A DNA stretch of 64,000 bases from an uncultured Bacteroidales bacterium (GCA_946410455.1 CAMKAJ010000009.1:1-64000); one strand, 5' to 3'; counted from the stretch's first letter, positions 7,490-14,656 are shown. Numbers and translations are program-made. The notes: generated by a model from the sequence alone, not told the origin.

Positions 7490-8851
7490 ATGCCACTGTA
7501 TCTTATCCTTATCATTGTTTTCGTCCTGTTCGTTACCTTTGCGGCCATTCTTCGCAGGTATCGCAGGTGCCCGTCAGACAAGATTCTGGTCATCTATGGT
7601 AAGACCGGAAGGAACAACTCCGCAAAGTGTATCCACGGCGGTGCGGCTTTCATCTGGCCCGTTTTCCAGAACTACGCTTATCTGGACCTCACTCCTATAT
7701 CTATAGAGTGCAACCTCACCAACGCCCTGAGTAAGCAGAACATACGCGTAGACGTGCCCTGCCGCTTTACCGTGGGTATCAGCACCGAGCAGGAGAGCAT
7801 GACCAACGCCGCAGAGCGCCTTCTGGGCCTCAGCACAGAAGACATTCGCAACATCGCCACCGATATTCTCTTCGGCCAGCTGCGTCTTGTCATCGCTACC
7901 ATGGACATTGAGGAGATCAACTCCGACCGCGACAAGTTCCTGGCCAACGTTTCTACCAACGTTGAGGCCGAGCTCCGCAAGATCGGTCTCAAGCTTATCA
8001 ATGTGAATGTCACCGATATACGCGACGAGTCCGGCTACATTGAGGCCCTTGGTAAGGAGGCTGCCGCCAAGGCAATCAACGATGCCAAGAAGAGCGTTGC
8101 AGAGCAGAACCGTTTTGGTGAGACCGGAAAGGCAATGGCAGACAAGGATACCCGTATCAATGTTGCTGCCGCCGACGCGGATGCCGTGAAGGGAGAGAAC
8201 TCCGCCAAGATAGAGATTGCTAATTCCGACGCCCAGCGCCGTGAGAAACAGGCTGAAGCAGAGCGACTTGCAGTTGCTGCCGAGAAGGTTCAGGCCGCCA
8301 AGGCCCTGGAAGAGGCCTACAAGAGCGAGCGTGACGCCGAGCTTGCCCGTGCCGAGCGCGAGAAGGCTACCCAGCAAGCCAACATCGTGGTTGCTGCCCA
8401 GATCGAGAAGGAGCGCGCAATCATCGAGGCCGAGGCAGAAGCCGAGCAGCTGCGCCGCAAGGCAAAGGGTGAGGCCGACGCTATCTTTGCTAAGATGGAC
8501 GCTCAGGCTCGCGGTACCCTGGAGGTGCTCAGCAAGCAGGCTACTGGTTTCGGCCAGCTGGTTGCTGCTGCTGGTGGAGACGCCCGTCAGGCTATTACCA
8601 TGCTGATTACCGACAAGCTGCCCGAGCTGGTGAAGACCCAGGTAGAGGCCGTGAAGGGTATCAACATAGACAAGGTAACTGTCTGGGATACAGGCAACAG
8701 CACCGACGGCAAGACCGCTACTTCCAACTTTATCTCCGGTATGATGAAGAGCGTACCTCCGCTGGAAGACCTGTTCAAGATGGCCGGAATGGAGCTTCCC
8801 GGATACCTCAAGGGTGAGGCAAAGGTTGAGGAGCAAAAGAGTGAGGAGTAA
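7490..8851 (+). CDS. Flotillin-like SPFH-domain protein
   Basis: A 453-aa protein with one N-terminal membrane segment (about 3-23), an SPFH domain (about 25-200), and a long Ala/Glu-rich coiled coil (about 195-340) with the EA-type repeats of flotillins, ending in a conserved C-terminal oligomerisation region. It resembles YqiK/FloT scaffolds that organise membrane microdomains. It lies 19 bp after its NfeD-like partner and 3 bp before a small HTH gene. Codon bias toward Ala and Glu in the coil creates a 420-codon antisense frame that I regard as spurious. Confidence 0.88.
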   Translation: MPLYLILIIVFVLFVTFAAILRRYRRCPSDKILVIYGKTGRNNSAKCIHGGAAFIWPVFQNYAYLDLTPISIECNLTNALSKQNIRVDVPCRFTVGISTEQESMTNAAERLLGLSTEDIRNIATDILFGQLRLVIATMDIEEINSDRDKFLANVSTNVEAELRKIGLKLINVNVTDIRDESGYIEALGKEAAAKAINDAKKSVAEQNRFGETGKAMADKDTRINVAAADADAVKGENSAKIEIANSDAQRREKQAEAERLAVAAEKVQAAKALEEAYKSERDAELARAEREKATQQANIVVAAQIEKERAIIEAEAEAEQLRRKAKGEADAIFAKMDAQARGTLEVLSKQATGFGQLVAAAGGDARQAITMLITDKLPELVKTQVEAVKGINIDKVTVWDTGNSTDGKTATSNFISGMMKSVPPLEDLFKMAGMELPGYLKGEAKVEEQKSEE

Positions 8852-8854
8852 AGT

Positions 8855-9058
8855 ATGATAGTGGTTAATCTAGACGTGATGCTCGCCCGGAGGAAAATGT
8901 CCTCCGGGGAGCTTTCCAAGAAAGTGGGCATCTCGCCGGCCAATATATCCATACTCAAAACCGGCAAGGCCAAGGCCATCCGCTTCTCTACCCTCGACAC
9001 TCTCTGCTCAGTCCTCGACTGCGCCCCCGGCGACATCCTGGAGTACCGCCCGGAATAA
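8855..9058 (+). CDS. Small Cro/C1-type HTH regulator
   Basis: A 67-aa protein that is essentially one helix-turn-helix of the Cro/C1 (YozG-like) type. Helices around residues 17-35 (SGELSKKVGIS...ISILKTGKAKAIR) and a terminal CAPGDILEY segment match the family. It begins 3 bp after the flotillin stop, so it is probably the last gene of that operon; whether it regulates the operon is unknown. A strong hairpin follows at 9101-9132. Confidence 0.8.
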   Translation: MIVVNLDVMLARRKMSSGELSKKVGISPANISILKTGKAKAIRFSTLDTLCSVLDCAPGDILEYRPE

Positions 9059-9100
9059 GCAGCGTGGAATGTAAACCTTTGAATATCAGTGAATAATAAG

Positions 9101-9132
9101 TTTTCGCCCGGGACATTTCGCCCGGGCGAAAA
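9101..9132. terminator. Strong symmetric hairpin after the flotillin operon
   Basis: A perfect 12-bp stem (TTTTCGCCCGGG at 9101-9112 with its complement at 9121-9132) closes an 8-nt loop. T-runs sit inside the stem ends, so it could terminate in either direction, though no long U-tract follows. It begins 42 bp after the HTH gene. Confidence 0.5.
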
Positions 9133-9191
9133 TCATTAAGGCGCTACTATTCAGCCACTTGCATTCTGCGTCAGTCCTTTCTGTCCTGGCA

Positions 9192-9262
9192 CGCAATTGC
9201 CTTGCCTACAGCTACTTATGCAATCTGCCTGCACGAAAAAACATGCAGGCAAAAGCCATAAC
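9192..9262 (+). repeat. 71-bp element, copy 1 (inverted copy at 14483-14553)
   Basis: Apart from an 8-nt loop these 71 bp are nearly identical to the reverse complement of 14483-14553. The first 44 bp match exactly. The 3' part forms a hairpin with an 8-bp stem TGCCTGCA/TGCAGGCA. The loop core here is GAAAAAAC whereas the other copy, aligned in the same orientation, has GTTTTTTC, that is, the loop core is inverted. Homology between the two loci continues beyond the element through the linker into the 52-bp array. Confidence 0.85.
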
Positions 9263-9348
9263 ACCGTGATTGACTGCGGTTTAGCCGCCAGCGGCACTCA
9301 CGCTGCCGCTTCGCTTGGCGGAGGCGGTGCCACTTCGGAATAGCCTAT

Positions 9349-9616
9349 GGGATCACCATGCACCTTCAGTGATCCCAAAACGGCAAAATACCGGGCAAAC
9401 GGGATCACCAGCCCCCTCCGGAGATCCCAAATCCTTCCCAAATCCTTCATGCGGGATCACCATGCACCTTCAGTGATCCCAAAACGGCAAAATACCGGGC
9501 AAACGGGATCACCAGCCCCCTCCAGTGATCCCAAATCCTTCCCAAATCCTCCCTTCGGGATCACCAGACCCCTCCGGTGATCCCAAATCCTTCCCAAATC
9601 CTCCCTTCGGGATCAC
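9349..9616 (+). repeat. 52-bp palindrome array, six units
   Basis: Units start at 9349, 9401, 9453, 9505, 9557 and 9609, exactly 52 bp apart. Each unit is GGGATCAC, 12 nt, GTGATCCC (one variant GAGATCCC at 9421-9428), then a 24-nt spacer; the sixth is only a left arm. Two spacer types occur in the order A, B, A, B', B', so a 104-bp higher-order unit is visible. All arms fall on one helical face if the DNA is B-form. Spacers are repeated, not unique, so this is not a CRISPR array. Confidence 0.92.
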
Positions 9617-9798
9617 CAGAGAGGTCATTTATTCCTAAAGCTACCCTACACTCTTCTTCCGCTGACGCAAAAAAGTTTTAATTAGATTGTGATTTAGGGG
9701 GAGGAGAAAGGCCGCTGCAGGTGAGTATGAGCGGTATTATTGTTGTTAATTGTCTTTAATTCAGTTCGCGCGTGCTTGGGCGTGAGGTGTTATTCAGA

Positions 9799-9806
9799 TA
9801 AATTTG
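9799..9806 (+). promoter_or_regulatory. -7 box upstream of the 28-codon peptide
   Basis: TAAATTTG matches TAnnTTTG perfectly and lies 29 bp before the ATG at 9836. No clear -33 TTTG is seen at the right distance. It suggests the small ORF is transcribed independently of trmB. Confidence 0.5.
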
Positions 9807-9835
9807 CGAAAGACAGACTAAAACAATAACTGCAT

Positions 9836-9922
9836 ATGAAAGCCAAGAACACTGAAATTGTTTATGAGGCACCCTGGGTGACTTTGGTTGCCTTGCGGAC
9901 GCCCAAAGTTTGTGGAATATGA
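9836..9922 (+). CDS. Very short peptide, Y-E-x-P type
   Basis: A 28-codon ORF with its own -7 box. The translation starts MKAKNTEIVYEAPWVTLV and ends VCGI. Its layout (charged start, Y-E-x-P, alternating hydrophobics, then a cysteine) resembles the 44-aa and 45-aa peptides at 48370 and 54971, but it stops right after the cysteine and lacks their acidic, Trp-ending tail. It may be a truncated member of that family or a leader peptide for trmB, whose start is 53 bp downstream. I know no characterised function. Confidence 0.4.
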   Translation: MKAKNTEIVYEAPWVTLVALRTPKVCGI

Positions 9923-9958
9923 TTCTTTTGGTACCTCGGAGGGCTGAATAATTTTTCG

Positions 9959-9966
9959 TACCTTTG
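9959..9966 (+). promoter_or_regulatory. -7 box of trmB
   Basis: TACCTTTG ends only 8 bp before the trmB ATG, so the transcript should begin within a few bases of the start codon and be nearly leaderless. A TTTG lies upstream at 9927-9930, farther than the usual spacing. Confidence 0.6.
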
Positions 9967-9974
9967 CGCCCGGC

Positions 9975-10793
9975 ATGGGACACGATAAACTACGTAAATT
10001 CGCAGAGAACGAGACGTTTGACTGCCTGCTTCAGCCCTCTGCAGAGGAGCTGTTGAAGGACGGTTATTTTGCCCTCCGGGATCATTCGGTCAAGGGCCAT
10101 TGGGGCGAGCGCTTTGAGCGCCCCTGCGCTCCGCTGGTACTGGAACTCGGCTGCGGCAAGGGAGAGTATACCATAGACCTGGCTCAGAGAGACCCTTCCC
10201 GCAACTACGTTGGGGTGGACATTAAGGGCGCAAGACTTTGGAAAGGAGCCAAATACGCCACGCAGCACAAGCTCGGAAACGTGGGTTTTCTGCGCACCCG
10301 TATAGAGTTTATCTCGGCCTTCTTTGCCCCTGGCGAAGTGTCTGAAATATGGCTTACCTTCTCCGATCCGCAGGTACGCAGCGAGAATTCCCGCCTCAGC
10401 TCTCCCATTTTTCTGGAACGTTACAGCAGATTCCTGGCCCACAGCGGAAAGATTCACCTCAAAACCGACTCTCAGTTCCTCTATCAATACACTCTGGCGG
10501 TGTGCCGGGCCAACGGTCTGCCCGTACTTGCCGCTACTGAAGACCTTTATGCCGAGGCCCAGCGCTTCGACCCCGCTCTCACGGAAGTGCAGACTTTCTA
10601 TGAAAGCATGTTCCGCGAGCAGGGCTATTCCATTAAATATTTGTGCTTTAGCATGGATGGCAAAACTGCGTTCGAGAGTCCCGTCAACTTCGACCCCGAT
10701 TACTGGCGCAGCATAGAAGGAAATCGCACCCTGTTCGGGCGCGATACCGCAGAAACCCGCCGCCAGAAGCTTAAAAGCCAGGCGGACGAGTAA
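9975..10793 (+). CDS. trmB: tRNA (guanine-N7-)-methyltransferase TrmB
   Basis: TrmB methylates G46 of tRNA using S-adenosylmethionine. The SAM-binding motif LELGCGKGEYT (about residues 56-66), the GVDIKGARLWKGAK block, and the IWLTFSDPQ motif (the family's FPDPW region, here FSDPQ) are visible. Length 272 aa includes an N-terminal extension usual in Bacteroidota. The gene converges on the metallophosphoesterase with one base between the stop codons. It is the first gene inside the segment bounded by inverted repeat blocks. Confidence 0.92.
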   Translation: MGHDKLRKFAENETFDCLLQPSAEELLKDGYFALRDHSVKGHWGERFERPCAPLVLELGCGKGEYTIDLAQRDPSRNYVGVDIKGARLWKGAKYATQHKLGNVGFLRTRIEFISAFFAPGEVSEIWLTFSDPQVRSENSRLSSPIFLERYSRFLAHSGKIHLKTDSQFLYQYTLAVCRANGLPVLAATEDLYAEAQRFDPALTEVQTFYESMFREQGYSIKYLCFSMDGKTAFESPVNFDPDYWRSIEGNRTLFGRDTAETRRQKLKSQADE

Positions 10794-10794
10794 T

Positions 10795-11598
10795 CTATTT
10801 TACAGAAGCGCTTGAGATAAAGGCGCAGCTGAAACCTTTCTTGCCCACGTGTACCTCGTTGAAGCCAGAATAGCCACCATCGAGCGGAGTTCCAACGGGG
10901 CCGGCGGTGAACAACTTAATATCGTTCCAGCTTGACTTGTAATCCTTGTGGGTGTGTCCGGCAAAGACGGCGCTCACACCATATTTCTGGAAGAGTTCCA
11001 GATACTCAAGCCTCTTGGGTTTGGAGAAGTTGAAGTAATCTTCTTCCTCGTCGATGCTCTCGCGGAAGATAGGGCAATGGGTAAAGACGAAGATTTGCCT
11101 TGAGCCCTGGGCGGCCTTGAGCTGATCTACCAGCCACACAAGCTGGTCTGCCTCCTGCTCTGCGATTTCATCCTTGATGCAGCAGCTGTCGAAGCCAATG
11201 AAAGCGCAGTCGTTCTTCACGAAGGAGAAGCGGTCGTATCCGTTGAACTTAAGGAAGAGCTTGTGGTTCTCCTCTGTCCAGGGACGGATATCATGGTTGC
11301 CAGGAAGGGCGTAAACCTCTGTCTTGGGGTTGATTGCAGCAATGTTTTTCTTGTAAATGTCAAGCTCCTGCTGGTATGTAGGGTCGTTTACAAGATCGCC
11401 CGTAACTATGACTACATCTGGCTTGATGCGGTTGACGGTATTTACCGCAAGCTTCATGAGGGAGTCGGAATAAGAGAAATCAGCAGTCCTGTCCATAAAC
11501 CCTACCTGAGGGTCGGATAGCTGAACAAATGTGAAACTTTTGGGGCCGCAGGAGGCCAGAGTTAATACCGCAACGGCGGCAAGAATTATCTTCTTCAT
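10795..11598 (-). CDS. Metallophosphoesterase lipoprotein
   Basis: A calcineurin-like phosphoesterase of 267 aa with a lipoprotein signal peptide (lipobox LASC, Cys17). The metal-site motifs are present in order: LSDPQVG (D-x-Q variant of D-x-H), GDLVND, GNHD, THCP and GHTH. It probably acts in the periplasm or on the outer membrane on an unknown phosphoester. It is monocistronic and its start faces the SUI1 gene; a minus-strand box TATATTTG at 11623-11630 is a likely promoter. Confidence 0.85.
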   Translation of the reverse strand: MKKIILAAVAVLTLASCGPKSFTFVQLSDPQVGFMDRTADFSYSDSLMKLAVNTVNRIKPDVVIVTGDLVNDPTYQQELDIYKKNIAAINPKTEVYALPGNHDIRPWTEENHKLFLKFNGYDRFSFVKNDCAFIGFDSCCIKDEIAEQEADQLVWLVDQLKAAQGSRQIFVFTHCPIFRESIDEEEDYFNFSKPKRLEYLELFQKYGVSAVFAGHTHKDYKSSWNDIKLFTAGPVGTPLDGGYSGFNEVHVGKKGFSCAFISSASVK

Positions 11599-11611
11599 CT
11601 TTCTTTAAGTA

Positions 11612-11642
11612 TTTGTGGATTGCAAATATAGCAATATCTTTG
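11612..11642 (+). promoter_or_regulatory. Promoter of the SUI1-DUF4271-hemD-rnpA-yidD operon
   Basis: The -33 TTTG (11612-11615) and -7 TATCTTTG (11635-11642) are 19 bp apart, a full consensus match. The ATG follows 13 bp later. Confidence 0.75.
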
Positions 11643-11655
11643 CAGAAAATGTGCT

Positions 11656-12000
11656 ATGTTCGATAATGATTGGAAGTCCAGGCTGGGCGTGGTTTACTCT
11701 ACCAACCCAGACTTTAAATATACTCAAGAGACTGTAGAAGAAGCTGTTACGCTCGCTCCTGAGCGTCAGCGCCTGATTGTTCGCATAGACCGCAGACAGC
11801 GTGCCGGCAAGCAGGTCACACTGGTAGAAGGCTTCGTGGGCACTGCAGCAGACCTGTCGGCACTTGCCAAGACGCTCAAGACAAAGTGCGGAGTAGGAGG
11901 CACAGCAAAAGACGGCGAAATCACTATTCAGGGCGATCTGCGCGACAAAGTGACGCAGCTCCTGCAGTCTATGGGATACAACGCCAAAAGAGGTAACTGA
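11656..12000 (+). CDS. SUI1/YciH-family translation factor
   Basis: A 114-aa protein of the SUI1/eIF1 fold (YciH type), thought to influence start-site selection in translation. The conserved core with RIDRRQRAGKQVT, the CGVGGT motif and the GDLRDKV motif is intact. It is the first gene of a tight operon; its stop overlaps the next ATG (TGATG). Confidence 0.88.
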   Translation: MFDNDWKSRLGVVYSTNPDFKYTQETVEEAVTLAPERQRLIVRIDRRQRAGKQVTLVEGFVGTAADLSALAKTLKTKCGVGGTAKDGEITIQGDLRDKVTQLLQSMGYNAKRGN

Positions 12001-12704
12001 TGCCCGAGCTGTTCAAAGGAGGAATCCTGGAAATGTCTACCTCTCCGCTCAGTGCCGACGCGGCCGGGCGGGTGTGGGCAGACTGCCTGGTAAACCGCCT
12101 GGCAGTCATGCTGGCTATCATCCTGCTGCTCATCACTATAACCGATATTATCCGGCTTGCCCCGAGCCTCCTGAAGTGCTTTGTGAACTGGAAGACCAAT
12201 CTGGAGCTGGAGCACAGCGTAAATGCCGCACGCACAAGGAATAACGTATCGTTCTTCATGGGCGTTATTACATGCCTGATTGCCGACAGATGGGGCCTGG
12301 TTGCGCCCTCGTTCAAGCTGGCGCTCGCCCCAGGGTGGCAGCTTGCTGTAACAGCCGCGATCTTGTTCGGCTTTATGCTTCTGAGATACCTGCTGTATCT
12401 TGTCACCAGGTTCCGCAGCAGTAACAATGAGTTCGCAAATACCGTAAGGCACAGCCTGTTCAATTACCACATCTTGTTAACCGTATTTGCGCTTGTGAGC
12501 GCCTTGGTTTTGGCTGGATTCTGCGTACCTGATGCAACTGTACGTGCGATTCTGATAATAGAGTCCGTCCTTTTCTGGCTTAAATATCTTGTTTCATACG
12601 TTCAAATTTTGGGTTCACGTTGCAATAGTTTAGCAACTATTTTGTATCTTTGCGCCCTCGAAATTCTGCCTATTGGAATTTTGGTTTTCGTTTGTACGCT
12701 ATGA
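12000..12704 (+). CDS. DUF4271 membrane protein
   Basis: A 234-aa protein with about six predicted membrane segments (first near residues 36-54). It matches the Bacteroidota-specific DUF4271 family, which is usually encoded directly before uroporphyrinogen-III synthase, as here. The function is unknown; the fixed linkage suggests a role near heme synthesis or simple operon conservation. The stop overlaps the hemD start (ATGA). Confidence 0.8.
   Translation: MPELFKGGILEMSTSPLSADAAGRVWADCLVNRLAVMLAIILLLITITDIIRLAPSLLKCFVNWKTNLELEHSVNAARTRNNVSFFMGVITCLIADRWGLVAPSFKLALAPGWQLAVTAAILFGFMLLRYLLYLVTRFRSSNNEFANTVRHSLFNYHILLTVFALVSALVLAGFCVPDATVRAILIIESVLFWLKYLVSYVQILGSRCNSLATILYLCALEILPIGILVFVCTL
12645..12652 (+). 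promoter_or_regulatory. Internal -7 box before hemD
   Basis: TATCTTTG lies inside the DUF4271 gene, 48 bp before the hemD ATG. It is a perfect TAnnTTTG match and may give hemD-rnpA-yidD a second promoter. Confidence 0.4.
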
Positions 12705-13438
12705 GGATACTGATATCGCAAAAAACTCCGTCTAATTTAAAGACATTCAACGACTTGGAGGAGAAGTACGGAGTAACCGTCGACTTCCATCCTTTTTTTC
12801 TTATAGAGCCCATCTCCGCAAAAGAGTTCCGCAGCCAGAGAATTAACCTTCCCGACTATACGGCAATCGTTTTTTCTTCCCGTCATGCCATCGACGCATA
12901 TTTCATGCTCTGCGAAGAAATGCGCTTCAAGGTGCCCGAGACCATGAAGTATTTCTGCACCACCGAGCTGGTGGCCCTATATCTGCAGAAGCATGTGGTG
13001 TACCGCAAGCGCAAGATTTTCTTCGGCGACGGCACTCCCCAGTCGGTGGTATCGCTTATCGGCCCTAAGCACAAAGGAGAGAAGTTCCTCATTACCACCT
13101 CCGCAGAATCTACCAACCCGCCCGTAGCCGCCTTGTTCGAGAAGGCTGGCCTGGACACTACCGTTTCTATAATGGTAAAGTCTGTGCCTCAGGACCTAAG
13201 CTCACTAGATATGGCATCTTACGGCGCCGTGGTAATGTACAATCCCATAGACCTCAAGTCCCTGCACGGCTCGTTCCCCAAGCTGGACTTGAGCAAGAAG
13301 GCTATTATCTGTTACGGCAGGGGTATCGCTGCTGCTCTCCAGAACGAGGGCCTCAGCATTGCTGTACAGGGCCCTACGCCAGAGATTCAATCTGCCGCCA
13401 AGGCAATCGACGTGTTCTTAAAGAGTCAGACAACTTGA
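12701..13438 (+). CDS. hemD: Uroporphyrinogen-III synthase
   Basis: A 245-aa HemD-family protein, which closes and inverts ring D of hydroxymethylbilane to give uroporphyrinogen III in heme synthesis. The bilobal fold is seen as two Rossmann-like halves, beginning RILISQKTP and with the weakly conserved VFSSRHA, GDGTPQSV and GPTPE motifs. ATG 12701 overlaps the previous stop; an in-frame upstream start at 12650 lies inside the -7 box and is rejected. Position after DUF4271 supports the assignment. Confidence 0.85.
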   Translation: MRILISQKTPSNLKTFNDLEEKYGVTVDFHPFFLIEPISAKEFRSQRINLPDYTAIVFSSRHAIDAYFMLCEEMRFKVPETMKYFCTTELVALYLQKHVVYRKRKIFFGDGTPQSVVSLIGPKHKGEKFLITTSAESTNPPVAALFEKAGLDTTVSIMVKSVPQDLSSLDMASYGAVVMYNPIDLKSLHGSFPKLDLSKKAIICYGRGIAAALQNEGLSIAVQGPTPEIQSAAKAIDVFLKSQTT

Positions 13439-13782
13439 CAGCAGGCCTTTCAAAAGAGGAGAGATTGTGCGGGAAGACGGCTATCGCCGCCCTGACCGGC
13501 AAGGGAAGGTGGGACCATTCGACCCACCTTCGTTGCTGTTGCCTGCAAGGCACGGGCCTGTCTGTTAACCGAATTATGGTATCCGTGCCCAAGCGCTACT
13601 TCAAGAGGGCAGTCAAGCGCAATCTGCTCAAGCGTCGGCTTCGCGAGTCTTACCGGCTCCAGAAAGGCCTTCTGGGCACTCCCGGGCACGATATTCTCTT
13701 CGTTTACAACGCAGCGGAGATAGTAGATTTTGCCGTGATTTACAAAGAGGTGGGCGACTATCTTGTCAAACTTTCCAAATGA
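13435..13782 (+). CDS. rnpA: Ribonuclease P protein component
   Basis: RnpA binds the RNase P RNA and helps mature tRNA 5' ends. The RNR signature is seen in [16 protein letters not shown] (about residues 58-73). Length 115 aa is normal. The start overlaps the hemD stop and the end overlaps yidD. Unlike in many bacteria, rnpA is not next to rpmH here; linkage to hemD is common in Bacteroidota. Confidence 0.92.
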   Translation: MTAGLSKEERLCGKTAIAALTGKGRWDHSTHLRCCCLQGTGLSVNRIMVSVPKRYFKRAVKRNLLKRRLRESYRLQKGLLGTPGHDILFVYNAAEIVDFAVIYKEVGDYLVKLSK

Positions 13783-14018
13783 CAGCCGGAGAACTCATCA
13801 AGAAGGTGCTCAATGCACCATTCATACTGCTGATACAGTTCTATCGGCACTTCATCTCGCCGTTCCTGCCCAACAGCTGCCGATTCACCCCCACCTGCTC
13901 CCAGTACGCACTGGAAGCATTCCGCAAATACGGCCCCATCAAAGGGTTCTGGCTCTCGCTCAAGAGGATTCTGCGCTGCCACCCCTTCGGTGGCTCCGGC
14001 TACGACCCCGTGCCGTAG
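13779..14018 (+). CDS. yidD: Membrane protein insertion efficiency factor YidD
   Basis: A 79-aa YidD protein, an amphipathic inner-membrane factor assisting YidC-dependent insertion. The signature [27 protein letters not shown] and the [13 protein letters not shown] ending are all present. It overlaps rnpA by four bases. A palindrome array begins 5 bp after its stop codon. Confidence 0.95.
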   Translation: MTAGELIKKVLNAPFILLIQFYRHFISPFLPNSCRFTPTCSQYALEAFRKYGPIKGFWLSLKRILRCHPFGGSGYDPVP

Positions 14019-14022
14019 ACTC

Positions 14023-14206
14023 TGGATCACCAGAGGGTCCCGGTGATCCCGTTTGCCCGGTATTTTGCCGTTTTGGGATCACTGAATGATTCTGGTGATC
14101 CCGTAGAAAGGATTTGAGATGGATTTGGGATCACTGAAGGGTCCCGGTGATCCCGTTTGCCATGTTTTCTGCCGTTTTGGGATCACTGGAGGGTCCTGGT
14201 GATCCC
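14023..14206 (-). repeat. 52-bp palindrome array, four units
   Basis: Units start at 14023, 14075, 14127 and 14179. Arms are GGGATCAC and GTGATCCC (first unit begins TGGATCAC) with 12-nt loops. Spacers are the reverse complements of spacer types A and B of the 9349 array, in the order A, B, A, so this is an inverted, diverged copy of the same array. It starts 5 bp downstream of yidD. Confidence 0.9.
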
Positions 14207-14253
14207 GTAGGATATTCCGGAGCGGCACCGCCGCCACGAAACGAAGGGGCGGA

Positions 14254-14455
14254 TTCCGTTCCTACCCCCTCAGCAACATGGGACGGCTGGAGCAAAAATG
14301 CCGGTTTCCGTTCCTACCCCCTCAGCAGAATGGGACGGCGGGCGCAAAAATGCCGGTTTCCGTTCCTACCCCCTCAGCAGAATGGGACGGTGGGCGCAAA
14401 AAAGCCCGTTTCCGTTCCTACCCCCTCAGCAACATGGGACGGTGTGGGTGCTGCT
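14254..14455. repeat. 52-bp direct tandem repeat, about four copies
   Basis: Copies begin at 14254, 14306, 14358 and 14410, exactly 52 bp apart, each opening TTCCGTTCCTACCCCCTCAG. Differences are few and cluster in the middle and end of the unit. The sequence is unrelated to the GGGATCAC array but has the same period; a CCGTTCC/GGGACGG pairing with one wobble and a 17-nt loop is possible. It lies between two parts of the composite repeat that are contiguous at 9301-9348, so it looks like an insertion there or a deletion from the other copy. Confidence 0.88.
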
Positions 14456-14482
14456 GGCGGCTAAACTGCAGTAAGTCATGCA

Positions 14483-14553
14483 GTTATGGCTTTTGCCTGC
14501 AAGAAAAAACGTGCAGGCAGATTGCATAAGTAGCTGTAGGCAAGGCAATTGCG
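14483..14553 (-). repeat. 71-bp element, copy 2
   Basis: Inverted copy of 9192-9262. It ends 76 bp before the hipB promoter box. The hairpin stem is conserved; the loop core is flipped relative to copy 1. Confidence 0.85.
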
Positions 14554-14605
14554 CGTCAAGCCGAAAAATGACAAAATCCCTTTTGACGGGAAGTGAGGTG
14601 AATTG

Positions 14606-14637
14606 TTTGTTATAGTAAACATTTTTACCTATATTTG
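14606..14637 (+). promoter_or_regulatory. Promoter of hipBA
   Basis: The -33 TTTG (14606-14609) and -7 TATATTTG (14630-14637) are 20 bp apart. The ATG follows at 14657. Operators for HipB autorepression would be expected here, but I see no clear dyad. Confidence 0.7.
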
Positions 14638-14656
14638 CATCTGATAAAGCACAATT

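Larger units (their letters stand above)
9059..9835. other. Long intergenic region with hairpins and composite repeat
   Basis: No conserved protein gene is visible before 9836. In order, the stretch contains the 12-bp-stem hairpin 9101-9132, the 71-bp element 9192-9262, a GC-rich linker with small inverted repeats (9263-9348), the 52-bp palindrome array (9349-9616), and about 180 bp of unremarkable AT-richer sequence ending in a promoter box at 9799-9806. Open frames over the array are translations of the repeat and should not be annotated. Confidence 0.7.
14019..14629. other. Intergenic repeat block between yidD and hipBA
   Basis: This stretch holds no recognisable gene. It consists of the GGGATCAC array (14023-14206), a GC-rich linker (14207-14253) homologous to 9301-9348 in reverse, a separate 52-bp tandem repeat (14254-14455), the inverted 71-bp element (14483-14553), then plain sequence leading to the hip promoter. 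Open frames across it are repeat translations. Confidence 0.75.

Noticed and set aside
9347..9580. Proline-rich 77-codon ORF over the palindrome array
   Set aside because: Its repeated peptide is a readout of the 52-bp repeats; no promoter or domain.
9349..9616. CRISPR-like array of 28-bp repeats with 24-bp spacers
   Set aside because: Repeats are perfect dyads, but the spacers are not unique: two types alternate and recur in an inverted copy at 14023. No cas genes are present.
12650..12700. Upstream in-frame start for hemD
   Set aside because: It overlaps a -7 box and would add residues not expected in the family; ATG 12701 shows normal ATGA coupling.
14147..14529. Two overlapping ORFs over the 14254 tandem repeat
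   Set aside because: A 52-bp unit is not a multiple of three and the frames merely cross noncoding repeats.
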